A DNA stretch of 15,127 nt from Cyclobacteriaceae bacterium (GTDB lineage: Bacteria > Bacteroidota > Bacteroidia > Cytophagales > Cyclobacteriaceae): assembly GCA_021648745.1 (NCBI GenBank), contig JAKISE010000081.1, positions 1-15,127 of the forward strand, read 5' to 3'. The notes beneath the pieces are model-generated. The model saw only the letters and a program-made list of their open reading frames with translations, was not told where the DNA came from and searched no databases. A program made the translations under genes and the position numbers. This document shows, one piece after another, positions 1-6,880 of the stretch. The stretch's first letter is position 1; each line of letters opens with the position of its first letter.

Positions 1-281
1 GAATCTCTTCCTGCATGTGCCATAGAAAGTACCCCTTTGTCATGGTATTGATTGTCTCCATCAAGTTCGCATTTTATAGAATATCCTGGGCCACCAGCTC
101 CGGTGCCATCTGGGCAACCACCTTGAATTACAAAATTTGGAATTACTCTATGAAACGTTAAGCCGTTATAAAATCCATCTTTGGCAAGTTTTGTAAAGTT
201 ATCAACTGTATTGGGAGCATCTTTTTCGAAAAACTCAACTTTCATAATGCCTTTTCCAGTTTTGATCTCTGCTGTTTTCAT
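1..281 (-). CDS. Cyclophilin-type peptidyl-prolyl cis-trans isomerase (5' part, cut by window edge)
   Basis: The first 93 codons of a cyclophilin are visible, starting at ATG 279-281 on the minus strand; the C-terminal part lies outside the window. The protein would catalyse cis-trans isomerisation of peptidyl-proline bonds during folding. Visible family marks are FHRVIPNFVIQGG at residues 43-55, in which Arg45 corresponds to the catalytic arginine of cyclophilin A and the Phe/Gln positions line the active site, then the glycine-rich stretch around residues 59-67 and GVLSMAHAG at residues 83-91. There is no signal peptide, so a cytosolic location is likely, unlike the lipoprotein cyclophilins also found in Bacteroidota. 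It lies 39 bp downstream of the GH20-like gene on the same strand and has its own perfect -7 promoter element at 301-308. The family call is firm; which paralogue it is cannot be told from the fragment. Confidence 0.95.
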   Translation of the reverse strand, partial: MKTAEIKTGKGIMKVEFFEKDAPNTVDNFTKLAKDGFYNGLTFHRVIPNFVIQGGCPDGTGAGGPGYSIKCELDGDNQYHDKGVLSMAHAGRD

Positions 282-300
282 GTGTAATATTTTTTTTGTG

Positions 301-308
301 CAAAGGTA
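301..308 (-). promoter_or_regulatory. Candidate -7 promoter element of the cyclophilin gene
   Basis: The minus strand reads TACCTTTG, a perfect match to the Bacteroidota -7 consensus TAnnTTTG. It sits 19 bases upstream of the cyclophilin ATG, which would give a very short leader. No TTTG is present at the expected -33 position, so the promoter is only half supported. Confidence 0.4.
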
Positions 309-320
309 AATCTTTCACCC

Positions 321-1223
321 TTAATTTATGTTATTCAGGCGTTTCATAAACCTAGTATAATTCCGCTTATCTGGTTTGCTCCACATTGCTTCTCCAATTA
401 GAGCCAAAGAATCGGGGTGTAATTGAAAATTATTAATTGCAAATACTAAGGTGTCGTTTTTGGTGCTATTAGTACTGTAAAAATCCTTTATACTACCACT
501 TATATATCTATTTTCGTCTAGTTTTAAATTAGCTGGGTTGATTACTGCTATATAATTAGTTTGGGCAAAATTAGAAGTGTCTTCTATAACTAAGTGGTTA
601 ATCCTATTTTTTTGGAGCAATTCTAAAAGCAGGTTCTTGTTAACTTCTAAAGAGTCTGATGAAATATATAATGCTCTGAAAATAGTTGCTGGATAATCGT
701 CAATAATGAGTCGAGGCGCTCTCCACTTGGCACCATAGGTTTTATTTAATAATTCTAAAACGGTATTTACTGCGTGATACAGGCCTTTATTATCTGAAGC
801 ATAAATTTTAATTTTGTCTCTTTTAATCTCTATTTTAAATGCTTCTTTTTTAGTTAAACCTGATTGATCTGTAATGATTTCAATACTCGAATTTAACTTG
901 GAAGTAGTAAACCGGTCTGCAATTTTAAGCTTGTATTTTGTTTTTAACTTGAGTTCGTTTAAAAAATACGCTCCAATCTCTTTAGATTTTATGTCAGATA
1001 AATTCATCAATATCCGTGTCCCTTTATCTAGCTGAAAGTAACCTCTTTTATAAAGTAATTTTGCTGGAACAGGGGTAATTTTAACCTCAAGAGCAAGATC
1101 TTCTTTATTAGAATCATTTTTAGTAGAGCAATTTGTAAGCAACAGTGGAATAGAAACTATTCCCAATAGTAAAAGAATGTTGTTTGTCGACAAAATAAGT
1201 AGTTGGTATAATTTTAGTCTCAT
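321..1223 (-). CDS. Putative lipoprotein with GH20 domain 2 and a collapsed GH20 catalytic domain
   Basis: The 300-residue product starts with a basic N-terminus and a hydrophobic segment (about residues 15-30) ending in LLTNC with Cys32, a plausible but non-ideal lipobox because Asn precedes the Cys. Residues about 48-170 resemble the non-catalytic domain 2 (zincin-like fold) that precedes the catalytic barrel of family 20 beta-hexosaminidases: a 'TPVPAKL' opening, an ELKLKTKYKL-like strand/helix, and the GLYHAVNTVLELL helix at 147-159. IIDDYPATIFRAL (173-185) corresponds to the family's 'I.DYPRF.WRG' entry into the barrel, and LIGEAMWSKP (275-284) resembles the C-terminal 'GG.A.lW.E' strand. 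Only about 90 residues lie between these, where an active enzyme has well over 200, and no H-x-G-G-D-E motif is present. I infer it cannot hydrolyse by the usual mechanism and may bind glycans or be a relic. The frame is open throughout, so it is not an obvious pseudogene. Confidence 0.7.
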   Translation of the reverse strand: MRLKLYQLLILSTNNILLLLGIVSIPLLLTNCSTKNDSNKEDLALEVKITPVPAKLLYKRGYFQLDKGTRILMNLSDIKSKEIGAYFLNELKLKTKYKLKIADRFTTSKLNSSIEIITDQSGLTKKEAFKIEIKRDKIKIYASDNKGLYHAVNTVLELLNKTYGAKWRAPRLIIDDYPATIFRALYISSDSLEVNKNLLLELLQKNRINHLVIEDTSNFAQTNYIAVINPANLKLDENRYISGSIKDFYSTNSTKNDTLVFAINNFQLHPDSLALIGEAMWSKPDKRNYTRFMKRLNNIN

Positions 1224-1262
1224 CTTTATTAAAGTAGTTCTAGCTTTGTGTTTTTTAACATA

Positions 1263-1286
1263 TGTACAAACATCTAAATTTGTACA
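1263..1286. promoter_or_regulatory. Perfect inverted repeat over a promoter, possible operator
   Basis: TGTACAAA (1263-1270) and TTTGTACA (1279-1286) form a perfect 8-bp inverted repeat with an 8-base spacer, in the spacer between two divergent genes. The half-sites are 16 bp apart centre to centre, about one and a half helical turns. The right arm overlaps the -7 element of the aspartyl protease promoter, the usual place for a repressor site. No regulator gene is next to it, so the operator role is inference. Confidence 0.4.
1275..1282 (+). promoter_or_regulatory. Candidate -7 promoter element of the aspartyl protease gene
   Basis: TAAATTTG matches the Bacteroidota -7 consensus TAnnTTTG exactly and lies 20 bases before the ATG at 1303. 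The nearest upstream TTTG (1245-1248) is 26 bases away, longer than usual; at the expected distance there is only a T run. The element supports starting the gene at 1303 rather than at 1177. Confidence 0.4.
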
Positions 1287-1302
1287 GTACCATACTACTA
1301 AT

Positions 1303-2487
1303 ATGAATCGATTTTTTATTCTAGTTTTCTTTATTCCATTATTTTTTACTTTATCTGTATTTGCTCAAAATCAAGAAATCGCTAGGGTTCCTTTTATTTT
1401 AAATAACGACCACATTATTATTAAATTATCCATTAATGGGTCAACCGAAATGAATTTCATGTTCGATTCTGGAGCTGGTGGAATTTTGATAAATAAGAAT
1501 TTTTCTGATAGTATTGGCCTAGAGTCTGCGTCTGAAAGGATTAATACTGGTGCTGTTGGAACCCACACTGTTTCTATTTTAAAAGGTAATTCTATAAGGG
1601 TAGGGGATGCTCAAATTAATAATATTAATATGATGCGCGATGAAAACAGTTTTGAGCAACTGGACACCGGAGAAGAAATTGCTGGTATAATAGGTTTTCA
1701 TTTACTTTCGCGATTTGTTATTAAAGTGGACTATAACAGTTTTGAACTTGTGTTTTATAACCGAAGTAATTATGCCTATGAGGGTGATGGTATTATAATG
1801 CCCATTGTTTTAACCTATAACTTGCCACTTATAGTTAGTACCGTTATTATAAATAACGATACGGAATTCGAGGGTTTTTTTTTAGTTGACACTGGTGCCC
1901 GTTCCGAGCTCATTATTAGCTCACCTACCGTTAATAAGTTTAATATGATTGATGCCGTAGGAGATCATTATGTGCTTAAAACAGAAGTAGGTAGCTCTGG
2001 CAAAAAAGCCAAAATTATGTACGGAAAGGTAAAAGGATTAGGTTTTGCTGAGCATAAATTTACTCAAGTACCTGTAATTCTTAGCCAAGCTGAAAATGGA
2101 GTTTTGTCATTTAATGGAATAGATGGTATTATTGGAAATAGAATTCTAAAAAGGTTTAACATTATTTTTGATTATCATCGAAGCCTTATTTATTTAGAGC
2201 CCAACGCGAACTTGTCTAAAAAATATAGTGTTAATGTTTCTGGATTTAGCATTTATTTTAAGGATGGGCAGCCTCTAATTAAAAATATTATCGAACACTC
2301 CCCCGCAACTAGAGCTGGTCTTAAAAATGGAGATTATATTGTGGCAATTGAAGGAATTGTTGTGGAAGACTTAACAGCAGGTCAAATAAGAGATTATTTC
2401 AGTAAATTGGGAATAAAGCTAAAATTAGTAATAAAGAGAGGGAGCAAGCTTAAGTACACGGAAATTAAGCTGAAGGCTCTAATATAA
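1303..2487 (+). CDS. Secreted aspartyl protease with C-terminal PDZ domain
   Basis: A 394-residue protein with a clear signal peptide (about residues 1-21, ending in FAQ). It carries two retropepsin-like lobes. The first has DSGAGG at 55-60 and the flap-side hydrophobic pattern GIIGFHLLSRF at 128-138; the second has DTGAR at 196-200 and GIIGNRILKRF at 275-285. Each lobe is followed by an acidic-aromatic turn (DY), as in duplicated aspartyl proteases. Residues about 312-392 form a PDZ domain with SPATRAGLKNGDYIVAIEG at 333-351, which would bind C-termini or unfolded segments. It is most likely a periplasmic or outer-membrane-associated peptidase; the substrate is unknown. The frame is open upstream to 1177, but that start would run through the promoter and inverted repeat and would put about 42 residues in front of the signal peptide, so ATG 1303 is chosen. 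The 3' end overlaps the convergent PorP/SprF gene by 9 bp. Confidence 0.9.
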   Translation: MNRFFILVFFIPLFFTLSVFAQNQEIARVPFILNNDHIIIKLSINGSTEMNFMFDSGAGGILINKNFSDSIGLESASERINTGAVGTHTVSILKGNSIRVGDAQINNINMMRDENSFEQLDTGEEIAGIIGFHLLSRFVIKVDYNSFELVFYNRSNYAYEGDGIIMPIVLTYNLPLIVSTVIINNDTEFEGFFLVDTGARSELIISSPTVNKFNMIDAVGDHYVLKTEVGSSGKKAKIMYGKVKGLGFAEHKFTQVPVILSQAENGVLSFNGIDGIIGNRILKRFNIIFDYHRSLIYLEPNANLSKKYSVNVSGFSIYFKDGQPLIKNIIEHSPATRAGLKNGDYIVAIEGIVVEDLTAGQIRDYFSKLGIKLKLVIKRGSKLKYTEIKLKALI

Positions 2488-3528
2488 ATATGCCCTCGAG
2501 TAATTTTTATTTTTAAGCTTAAAGGCTAAAATTATTTCGTGAGATCCAGCAGTTACTCGGCTTATCTTAGAAGTTGGAAACTCGTACCCATAGTTTAGAG
2601 CGACATTAGGAGTTAGGTAAAAACCTGCTGAAAGTCCAACAGACCCAAGCAGAGTGTATTGAACTCCACCCCAAAATTTATCCTGATAACGCATTCGCAG
2701 GGCACCAATAACTTCCACTGGTTGGTCTTTTCTTAAATTAACCATTAAATACGGAGAAATTAAATAGCCGTATCTCCATTTTCTATAGCGAAACCCGAAT
2801 TGAATATTATGTGTAATTGGATTAGGTAATTCATTAAAGGCAGTACTTGTACCAGGAAGCAATATTTTAGTAGCACTAATGGCTGAATAACCTAGGTAAA
2901 ATTGCTTGTGATAAATTACTGTGCCCAAATTAACGTTAACACTGCTTTTTTGATTATCACTATTTAAATAGGCTTGGTAAGTAGCATCCAAATCTGGGTT
3001 TAAAACAGATATTCCACTAGGGTTAAATTTGTTTAATTCATACCCAAATGCCGCCCCAACTGACCATACTAGCTGATTTGTTAAATTAATATGATAAGCA
3101 TAGTTTAAGAAGGCGGCTGTATTGCTAAAGCCTCCATCGGTGTTTTGCATAACATAAAAACCCAGCCCATGTCTCTTCGACTTTCGATAGCCAAATCCAT
3201 CATCTCTTTCAATAGAACTGTAGGCTTCAGCTTCATATAATCTAACTCCACGATTTTTGTATTTGTTTCCACCACTAAGCTTAAAAGCCATATTTGCCGA
3301 AGCAAAAAGATGAGTAGGGCTATTGTCAAATCCAGCCCACTGAGTTCTGTATCCAACTTTAATATCTACAAAATCTTCTATTCCAGAAAAAGCTGGGTTA
3401 ACCGGTAGAGGGTTTTGGTAAAACTGGGTAAAACGATAATCTATTTGAGCCCAAGAAATAGATTGAGTGAGAAGAGCAAGTATAAGCAATGCAAGACGTA
3501 TGGTATGTAATTTTACTAATGGCTGCAT
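2479..3528 (-). CDS. PorP/SprF family type IX secretion outer-membrane protein
   Basis: A 349-residue outer-membrane beta-barrel protein with a signal peptide ending near residue 27 (SWAQ), followed by the family's hallmark opening: FTQFYQNPLPVNPAFSG at about residues 33-49, then GYRTQWAGF and many alternating aromatic/hydrophobic strands. PorP/SprF proteins bind the sorting domains of T9SS substrates; in Flavobacterium johnsoniae SprF is needed for secretion of SprB, a type B substrate encoded beside it. The same arrangement is seen here: this gene begins one base after the stop of the type B domain protein, so the two are almost certainly cotranscribed and act as a dedicated pair. The stop codon lies in a 9-bp overlap with the convergent aspartyl protease gene. 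The family call is firm; no established symbol applies to this paralogue. Confidence 0.93.
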   Translation of the reverse strand: MQPLVKLHTIRLALLILALLTQSISWAQIDYRFTQFYQNPLPVNPAFSGIEDFVDIKVGYRTQWAGFDNSPTHLFASANMAFKLSGGNKYKNRGVRLYEAEAYSSIERDDGFGYRKSKRHGLGFYVMQNTDGGFSNTAAFLNYAYHINLTNQLVWSVGAAFGYELNKFNPSGISVLNPDLDATYQAYLNSDNQKSSVNVNLGTVIYHKQFYLGYSAISATKILLPGTSTAFNELPNPITHNIQFGFRYRKWRYGYLISPYLMVNLRKDQPVEVIGALRMRYQDKFWGGVQYTLLGSVGLSAGFYLTPNVALNYGYEFPTSKISRVTAGSHEIILAFKLKNKNYSRAYLY

Positions 3529-3529
3529 G

Positions 3530-5533
3530 CTATAAAATTATGGTTAATGTGCCTTGATAAATAGGAGACCCATCTCGTAAATCTATTATGTAATAGTAGG
3601 AACCCATAGGAAGTTGCTTTCCATTCAAAGTGGTGCCATCCCAAGCGGTATAACCGCCACTGGACCTGTAAACAGGTAAGCCTGCTTTATCATAAATATT
3701 TACTAGTGCATCAGGAAAAGCATCGATGTCTTCAATTTCCCAAGTATCATTTTGCCCATCTCCGTTTGGGGTAATAGCATTTGCAAATTTTATTCCCTCA
3801 ATAAATTTAAGAATGGAAATTTCGAATATCTTTTCAATCGAAAATTCTCCATCTGAAGATTTTACCCGTATCGAGTATATATCAGCTTCCTCCCAACTAA
3901 AAGTGGTTGAAGAAACTAATTTGTTTCCATCTAAAGTAAAGAATTCATTTCCTTCACTTCCTTCACCTGCAACAAGTGCATAATTATGAGAATCTTCAGG
4001 GTCTAAATCAGCGGTAGAAAATTCACCTATTTCAACACCCGGATTTTTTTGTTCAAGCAACGATTGGTTACTTAAAAGGATATCATTGGGAGGAAAGTTT
4101 ACAGGTGTAATGGTTATTATTAATTGAATTACATCGCTCGTGTTTTTATGGGGCAACACTAACTCGCCATCATCGGTTAAGAAAATATCGAAAATCGCTT
4201 CACCGTGAGTGTGTTCCGTAGTTCTAAATGTAAGTGTTCCATCTGGTGTTATTTGGGGTGCTACTAAAAAGGCAAGTGTGCCCGTAACTTGCACAAAATT
4301 AACTGTAAAATTGAGTACTTGGCTCTGTTCATTTGGCGAAAGACCAGGTGAAATATTTGTAGCCCAATTTTCAAAAGTAGTAATAAGATCACTTTCAGCT
4401 ACTGTTATATCTAATCCCCTATCGTAGGTTGGAGGGTCGTTTATGTAGTTAACAGTTATGGTAAAAGCCTGAATGTTACTCGTATTAATATTAGGAGCGG
4501 GAGCATTTAAGCCATTATCTTCCAAAATGAGCTCGTACACAACATAGCCATTATAATGGGGGGTGGCTTCAAAACTTATATTGCCATTGGCATCGATAGA
4601 GGGAGGCGCAATAAAAGTGATGTTTCCGTTGGTTTCTTTCAGAGTAAGAACAAACGTTAATTGTTGTGAAACTTCTTCGTCTGGTGCTCCGGCACTCGTG
4701 TTTGTAGCCCATGATTCATTATATACACCGTAATGTTCATCTACGATAATATTAGCTCCTCCCAGAAACGTAGGTTTGTCGTTTATAGGGTTAATGGTAA
4801 TTGTTACATTAAAAATAATACTTTTATTCACATTTGGAGGAGGTGAATCAGCACCATCATCTTCTAAATAAATTTCTAAATCAACCGTTCCGTTTGCCTT
4901 GTCGGTTAATTCAAAAGAAAGGTTGCCAAAATTGTCAACATTGGGAAGCGCATTAAAACTGATATAAGGTGATTGACTTATAATGGTGGTAACAAAGTTT
5001 AAACTTTGTCCGTTGCCTACAGGGTTTAGATCAGGAGAAATACTTGTAGCCCACCCATTTATTACTACCGGACCCGACTTTTCATCATAAACCAAGTTTA
5101 ATAATACTGGATCAACATTAAAAGTAGGTGCTCCATTCACAAATTCAACATCTAGCCTAATGGTGGAGACGCCAGATGTTAAGCCATCATTCAGGTCTTC
5201 TAATTCTACGTTAAAAGTTGCAAACCCACTAGTATTAGGTGTAAGGGTAAACGTTAGGTTGCCTGTAACTTCATCTATAGCTGGGTCTCCTCCAACTTCA
5301 AACTGAAGTGAGCCATTTAAATTAACTGATGCAATGTTAAATTGTGGCGTTACGGCTGTTATGTTAGTTGCCCAACCAGCAATAACTGTTTGGGCAACGG
5401 CCCCTGAGTTTTGCAGTACTGTTTGATTTCCAACGTTTTGGTAAGATGGCTGTGCAAGCACAACTCCAAAAGTGTTTGCTACTATTAAAATTACAGCAAA
5501 AAAACCAACTAAAATTTGCTTTATTCTATTCAT
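3530..5533 (-). CDS. Large repeat protein with T9SS type B (gliding motility-associated) C-terminal domain
   Basis: A 667-residue secreted protein. A signal peptide covers about residues 1-28. Four Ig/cadherin-like repeats follow, each about 107-115 residues and each containing a W-A-T motif: GWATNIT (53-59), GWATSIS (160-166), SWATNTS (274-280) and NWATNIS (389-395). Repeat joints carry the N-x-x-P-T-F/Y pattern (NGAPTF, NDKPTF, NDPPTY), and acidic EDxG loops near repeat ends suggest calcium binding. Residues about 480-577 form a cadherin-like domain with DLDPEDSHNY. Residues about 580-667 form the gliding motility-associated C-terminal sorting domain, with ITPNGDGQNDTW at 587-598, AWDGT, and GSYYYIIDL near the end. 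Such proteins are exported by the T9SS and exposed at the surface as adhesins or motility components. The PorP/SprF gene starts one base downstream. It is short for a gliding adhesin such as SprB, so a modest surface adhesin is more likely. Cargo or ligand is unknown. Confidence 0.93.
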   Translation of the reverse strand: MNRIKQILVGFFAVILIVANTFGVVLAQPSYQNVGNQTVLQNSGAVAQTVIAGWATNITAVTPQFNIASVNLNGSLQFEVGGDPAIDEVTGNLTFTLTPNTSGFATFNVELEDLNDGLTSGVSTIRLDVEFVNGAPTFNVDPVLLNLVYDEKSGPVVINGWATSISPDLNPVGNGQSLNFVTTIISQSPYISFNALPNVDNFGNLSFELTDKANGTVDLEIYLEDDGADSPPPNVNKSIIFNVTITINPINDKPTFLGGANIIVDEHYGVYNESWATNTSAGAPDEEVSQQLTFVLTLKETNGNITFIAPPSIDANGNISFEATPHYNGYVVYELILEDNGLNAPAPNINTSNIQAFTITVNYINDPPTYDRGLDITVAESDLITTFENWATNISPGLSPNEQSQVLNFTVNFVQVTGTLAFLVAPQITPDGTLTFRTTEHTHGEAIFDIFLTDDGELVLPHKNTSDVIQLIITITPVNFPPNDILLSNQSLLEQKNPGVEIGEFSTADLDPEDSHNYALVAGEGSEGNEFFTLDGNKLVSSTTFSWEEADIYSIRVKSSDGEFSIEKIFEISILKFIEGIKFANAITPNGDGQNDTWEIEDIDAFPDALVNIYDKAGLPVYRSSGGYTAWDGTTLNGKQLPMGSYYYIIDLRDGSPIYQGTLTIIL

Positions 5534-5582
5534 AAACCGCTAAAAATAGTCCTAAATTTTAATTTAAACTAACTATTTAATG

Positions 5583-6197
5583 TCAATCTCTTTCGCTTAG
5601 CATGGGATAAGATAATTTAAATTTTATCGAAATTATTCTAAACGCGATGACCACTAACATAGTTGATACTGATGTAACCCATAAGGGAGCATTAAGGTAA
5701 CCCATCAGTAGGTAAAAAACCCCTCCAAGAATACAAGCTGTTGCATACATTTCTTTCCTAAAAATTAAAGGAATCTCGTTGCTTAATATATCTCTGATAA
5801 CCCCTCCAAAAATTGCAGTGACTGTACCAATTAGTATGGCTTGGATAGGGGGTAATTGAGCTTCCATTGCCTTTTGAAGCCCTACAACTACAAACACCCC
5901 TAGCCCAATAGTGTCAAAAACAAACAGGGTTCTGTTAAGTGTTACAATTATTTTTCGGAAGATAATGGTTATTGCAACTCCAATGATTATTGTAATTAGG
6001 GGATAGGTATCGTTTAACCAAAAAACACCCTTGTTTAATAATACATCTCTTAAAGTTCCGCCCCCAATGGCGGTAACACCTGCTAAAAATAGGGCGCCAA
6101 ACACATCTAACTTTTTAGCAAAAGCTAATCTGGCACCTGAAATAGCAAATGTAAGTATGCCAATCTGATCTAGAATTTCAAAAGGGCCTAATTGCAT
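5583..6197 (-). CDS. TRIC/UPF0126 family membrane channel protein
   Basis: A 204-residue integral membrane protein with about seven hydrophobic segments. It shows the internal duplication typical of the family: GGGTLRDVLL at residues 45-54 in the first half and GGVIRDILSN at 131-140 in the second, each after a glycine-kinked helix. The opening ILTFAISGARLAFAKKLDVFGALFLA is also characteristic. Prokaryotic TRIC homologues form trimeric monovalent-cation channels in the inner membrane; a glycine-transport role has been proposed for some members, so the physiological substrate remains open. The gene lies 24 bp downstream of the 41-residue microprotein and 49 bp upstream of the type B sorting-domain gene on the same strand, so it may share a transcript with either. 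Length fits the family. Confidence 0.92.
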   Translation of the reverse strand: MQLGPFEILDQIGILTFAISGARLAFAKKLDVFGALFLAGVTAIGGGTLRDVLLNKGVFWLNDTYPLITIIIGVAITIIFRKIIVTLNRTLFVFDTIGLGVFVVVGLQKAMEAQLPPIQAILIGTVTAIFGGVIRDILSNEIPLIFRKEMYATACILGGVFYLLMGYLNAPLWVTSVSTMLVVIAFRIISIKFKLSYPMLSERD

Positions 6198-6221
6198 TAG
6201 AATTATTACGGAGAGAAAGAC

Positions 6222-6347
6222 CTATTCAGATTCTTTTTCCTTTGTTTTAAGAGAATCAGTGATAGAAAGACCTGTAAGGGCTCCAATTAGAATTGCTACG
6301 ATTATGATAAAAAGATTTGCACCTGAACCGATAATTAGACCTAACAT
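6222..6347 (-). CDS. 41-residue single-pass membrane microprotein, unknown function
   Basis: Reading the minus strand from ATG 6345-6347 gives an open frame of 41 codons ending in TAG at 6222-6224. Residues about 3-27 are a hydrophobic, glycine-containing helix (begins LGLIIGSGANLF and continues III.VAILIGAL), followed by a short highly charged tail, DSLKTKEKESE. That is the shape of a small inner-membrane protein with a cytoplasmic or periplasmic polar tail. Support beyond composition: a perfect -7 promoter element lies 25 bases upstream (6373-6380), and the TRIC channel gene follows after 24 bp with no other start signal. I recognise no family. It could be a channel-associated peptide, a general envelope microprotein, or a leader peptide; none can be decided from sequence alone. 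Confidence 0.6.
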   Translation of the reverse strand: MLGLIIGSGANLFIIIVAILIGALTGLSITDSLKTKEKESE

Positions 6348-6372
6348 AACTTGTTATTTTAAAATTGGAAGT

Positions 6373-6403
6373 CAAAAGTATGATTTTTAAAAGATAATTA
6401 AAA
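6373..6403 (-). promoter_or_regulatory. Candidate promoter for microprotein and TRIC operon
   Basis: The minus strand carries TACTTTTG at 6373-6380, an exact TAnnTTTG match, preceded after 19 bases by TTTT (6400-6403), one mismatch from the -33 TTTG. Transcription would start about 18-20 bases upstream of the microprotein ATG. Confidence 0.5.
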
Positions 6404-6465
6404 CGTATTGAAGGTTTTTTTAGCCATAAAAATGAATCTTAATTATTTGTAAAATAATTGTTGAA

Positions 6466-6495
6466 TTTGAGTTGGTTGAATTGCTCATAAATTTT
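6466..6495 (+). promoter_or_regulatory. Candidate promoter of the 81-residue protein gene
   Basis: TTTG at 6466-6469 and TAAATTTT at 6488-6495 are separated by 18 bases, matching the Bacteroidota promoter layout with one mismatch in the last base of the -7 element. The start codon lies 25 bases beyond. It is back to back with the microprotein promoter. Confidence 0.4.
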
Positions 6496-6520
6496 ATCTT
6501 GCATTAAAATAAATTGCCAA

Positions 6521-6766
6521 ATGTCTGAAATAGCTAAAGAATTACTCATTGGAAGAATCCAATATTTAGAGGAGATGCACTTAAGGCCGGGAAGCAAAAT
6601 GTTGGACAAAAGGGTGGTTAAAAAAGTGAAAGATCTTGTTTTATCTGGCGAGCTTACAAGCATTATGCAAGTAGAAGCAGTCTTTAATTTTTTGGTGGAA
6701 AAACAAGCTTCGGAAGAAGTTGAAATTGATTCTTACGCAGAAGAAATTATAGAGTTTATTAATTAG
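6521..6766 (+). CDS. Conserved-looking 81-residue acidic helical protein, unknown function
   Basis: The ATG at 6521 opens an 81-residue frame. The product is predicted to be soluble and mostly helical, with two amphipathic helices at about residues 2-20 and 30-42, and a strongly acidic C-terminal third (EEVEIDSYAEEIIEFIN). There is no signal peptide, membrane segment, cysteine pair or metal motif. I do not recognise the family. A promoter-like sequence precedes it and there is a 114-bp gap before peptidase E on the same strand. An antisense frame (6439-6663) covers much of the same DNA, but its product is less protein-like, and this strand has the better promoter and a balanced codon pattern. 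A small regulatory or adaptor protein is possible but unproven. Confidence 0.6.
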   Translation: MSEIAKELLIGRIQYLEEMHLRPGSKMLDKRVVKKVKDLVLSGELTSIMQVEAVFNFLVEKQASEEVEIDSYAEEIIEFIN

Positions 6767-6880
6767 TAGTTAAACTCATCCAAAAATACTCCAGCATTAT
6801 TATCGCCTCTTAATGTATATTTTTATGGCGTTTGCCCTGTTTTGATAGAAATAGCCTTTTTGCGATTCTAAATTTTTACT

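Noticed and set aside
1177..1302. N-terminal extension of the aspartyl protease to an ATG at 1177
   Set aside because: It would overlap the divergent gene, run through the promoter and inverted repeat, and put about 42 residues before a well-formed signal peptide at 1303.
3726..3983. Plus-strand frame inside the type B sorting-domain gene
   Set aside because: It lies antisense to a well-supported coding region with recognisable domains; the same holds for 4209-4427, 7081-7320, 11028-11225, 12045-12278, 13023-13256 and 14395-14661.
3530..5533. Repeats in the sorting-domain gene as a DNA-level tandem array
   Set aside because: The similarity is at protein motif level; the DNA copies have diverged, so it is domain repetition, not a recent tandem duplication or CRISPR array.
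6439..6663. Antisense frame opposite the 81-residue protein
   Set aside because: Its product has a serine/leucine-rich, low-complexity character, no promoter match upstream, and the opposite frame is more protein-like.
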